From Bufo bufo (lineage: Eukaryota; Chordata; Amphibia; Anura; Bufonidae), in contig NC_053391.1 of the NCBI RefSeq assembly GCF_905171765.1, positions 150,169,917 through 150,233,916 of the forward strand: a stretch of DNA of 64,000 nucleotides. The letters are read 5' to 3'. This document shows, piece after piece, positions 62,501-64,000 of the stretch. Every line of letters starts with the position of its first letter. Within the stretch, counting starts at the first letter, position 1. Position numbers and translations under genes: made by a program. The notes under the pieces were generated by a model. That model ran no database searches and was not told the origin of the DNA. It worked only from the letters and a program-made list of their open reading frames with translations.

Positions 62501-63711
62501 GGCACTGGCAGTGGGCACACTACAGTCAGTTGAAGTCGGCCTGACACACACTGGCAGGCAACTAACCTTAGATTAAAGTGTAAAAATGAAGTGCCTTTTT
62601 TTTAAGCAAAGTCCTGTGCCAGCCGGTATGAGTGGTGGGCACTGGCAGTGGGCACACTACAGTCAGTGGAAGTCAGCCTGACACACACTGGCAGGCAACT
62701 AACCTTAGATTAAAGTGTAAAAATTAAGTGCCTATTTTTTAAGCAAAGTCCTGTGCCACTCGGGATGACAGGGGTGGGCACTGGCAGTGGGCACACTACA
62801 GTCAGTTGAAGTCGGCCTGACACACACTGGCAGGCAACTAACCTTAGATTAAAGTGTAAAAATGAAGTGCCTTTTTTTTAAGCAAAGTCCTGTGCCACAC
62901 GGGATGACAGGGGTGGGCACTGGCAGTGGGCACACTACAGTCAGTTGAAGTCGGCCTGACACACACTAGCAGCAGGCAAGCAGCTGAAATTACACTAAAG
63001 TGTAAAAATTAAATGCCTTTTTTATGCAAAGTCCTGTGCCAGCCGGTATGAGTGGTGGGCACTGGCAGTGGGCACACTACAGTCAGTGGAAGTCAGCCTG
63101 ACACACACTGGCAGGCAACTAACCTTAGATTAAAGTGTAAAAATTAAGTGCCTTTTTTTAAGCAAAGTCCTGTGCCACACGGAATGACAGGGGTGAGCAC
63201 TGGCAGTGGGCACACTACAGTCTGTGGGCCTGCAGCTCCTCACACACAGGCAGGCCAGGCAACTGCAATATGTATATAAAGGAAAAAAAAAAAGCAGACT
63301 AATGTTGCAGCCCTAAAAAGGGCTTTTTGGGGTGCTGTCAGGACGCTGTCCTTACAGCAGAGATCAGATGAGTCTTTCAGGACTGGAGTGGACACTGAAT
63401 TCACTAGCCTAGCTATCGATTTCCCAATTAAATCAGCAGCAGTTACAGTCTCCCTCCTCTCACTAAGACTGCAGCTTCAGAATGAATCTAAAATGGATGC
63501 TGTGCAGGAGGTGGGAGGGTCTGGGAGGGAGGGTATGCTGCTGATTGGCTGGAATGTGTCTGCTGACTGTGAGGTACAGGGTCAAAGTTTGCTCAATGAT
63601 GATGTATAGGGGGCGGACCGAACATCGCATGTGTTCGCCCGGCAGAGGCGAACGCGAACAAGCTATGTTCGCCGGGAACTGTTCGCCGTCGGATAGTTCG
63701 GGCCATCTCTA
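59590..63711. mobile_element. hAT-2 copy B, non-autonomous
   Basis: Ends are TAGTGATGTCGCGAAC and the inverse of TAGAGATGGCCCGAAC, with the exact duplication ACAGTAAC. Most of its 4122 bp is a tandem array; no transposase remains. It is inserted in the BEL/Pao element between integrase and polypurine tract. Confidence 0.93.
60376..63235 (+). repeat. ~140-bp tandem array, about 21 units, with higher-order pattern
   Basis: Each unit has GGCACTGGCAGTGGGCACAC, TACAGTCAGT and CTGACACACACT. Variants differ by AGCAGCAGGC inserts, by ATTACACTAAAG versus CCTTAGATTAAAG, and by GGTATGAGTGG versus GGGATGACAGGGG. Blocks of several units recur as larger copies (for example around 61090-61660, 62220-62640 and 62780-63060). 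Confidence 0.92.
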
Positions 63712-63766
63712 ACAGTAACATGCTATTTAACCTTCTCAAGTCTATAAGCTAGCTATAGTAAAGGTC

Positions 63767-64000
63767 TTAAGTGACTCCTTCACATAACGTTGAATCTGAA
63801 TTTTTGGATGCAGGCATAATTAGGACTGTCTCGGTGACTGGTCTCAGGAAGGTTTTTGATGCCCCATCCTTAACGATCCTGACTTCCACACTTCGGACTC
63901 TTCCATCATCACTAGTAATGGCCTTTGTAATAAGTCCAACTGGCCATTGGATCCGGTGAGCTTGCTGGTCTTTTAACAGGACCAGGTCCCCTTCCTTTAA
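63767..64000 (-). CDS. BEL/Pao integrase, C-terminal end (partial)
   Basis: The frame enters from the right edge and ends with TAA at 63767-63769. It reads LKEGDLVLLKDQQAHRIQWP, VGLITKAITSDDGRVRSVEV, TFLRPVTETVLIMP and ends CEGVT. KEGD-VLLKD, WP-GLI and FLRPV are typical of the small DUF5641-type C-terminal domain of BEL/Pao integrases. 77 residues are visible without a stop. Integrase core, RT and gag must lie outside the window. Confidence 0.87.
   Translation of the reverse strand, partial: LKEGDLVLLKDQQAHRIQWPVGLITKAITSDDGRVRSVEVRIVKDGASKTFLRPVTETVLIMPASKNSDSTLCEGVT

Larger units (their letters stand above)
59181..64000 (-). mobile_element. BEL/Pao LTR retrotransposon, 3' part, split by hAT-2 copy B
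   Basis: On the minus strand: the C-terminal end of a BEL/Pao integrase (64000-63767), short spacer, a hAT-2 insertion (63711-59590), a purine tract (GGCGGGGAG, 59518-59510) and a 3' LTR (59509-59181). The rest lies beyond the right edge of the window. Confidence 0.82.

Noticed and set aside
60376..63235. Regularly spaced repeats suggestive of a CRISPR array
   Set aside because: Units are contiguous ~140-bp tandem repeats without unique spacers, in a vertebrate hAT element. No cas genes.

Overview
This looks like vertebrate, most likely anuran (frog or toad), nuclear DNA made almost entirely of transposable elements. The evidence is the mix of families: Tc1/mariner, hAT, piggyBac, Penelope-like, Gmr1-type Ty3/gypsy, BEL/Pao, a tyrosine-recombinase retrotransposon with split direct repeats, and L1. 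The AT- and hairpin-rich non-autonomous DNA elements are also typical of amphibian genomes. I found no host single-copy gene and no RNA gene. The species call is inference.

Layout, left to right. 1-776: right end of a non-autonomous piggyBac element, inserted at a TTAA just downstream of a Tc1-like transposase pseudogene (778-1797, minus). The Tc1 element is also split by a complete hAT element (hAT-1 copy 1, 1914-7767, 978-aa BED-finger transposase, 8-bp target duplication), and its 5' terminal repeat reappears at 8010-8035. 8041-14036: minus-strand Gmr1-like gypsy element with gag-PR-IN-RT-RH order and two MITEs inside its 3' LTR. 14037-17725: Penelope remnants, a hammerhead-ribozyme motif, MITEs and a microsatellite. 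17746-22906: Penelope-like element with inverted terminal repeats and GIY-YIG endonuclease, split by a hAT-type element carrying a ~346-bp near-perfect palindrome and minisatellites. 24544-25090: another Penelope 3' fragment. 25189-29076: split-direct-repeat tyrosine-recombinase retrotransposon (minus). 29351-34977: apparently complete piggyBac element with an intact 650-aa transposase. 34978-38465: decayed piggyBac-like non-coding sequence interrupted by a ~1.9-kb block. 38466-51247: a long L1 (minus) that received a solo LTR, a fold-back mariner and a young LTR retrotransposon (44938-49910). 51256-53985 and 59590-63711: two copies of a second hAT family. 54322-58297: hAT-1 copy 2. 59181-64000: minus-strand BEL/Pao element running off the window.

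The two most unusual objects are host-gene captures. (1) hAT-1 copy 2 has lost its transposase and carries about 1.3 kb of foreign DNA holding, in antisense, a Piwi-like (PIWIL1-type) N-terminal coding segment beginning at its start codon. Upstream of it lies an LTR-like block with a tRNA-His-type primer binding site. (2) The young LTR retrotransposon at 44938-49910 encodes, instead of gag-pol, a 968-aa protein. It joins a degenerate retropepsin-like domain to two segments of a non-muscle myosin heavy-chain tail in reversed order. Its LTRs differ only by an 8-bp repeat-unit difference, so it inserted recently. Its PBS and polypurine tract resemble those of the Gmr1-like element, which may have mobilised it.
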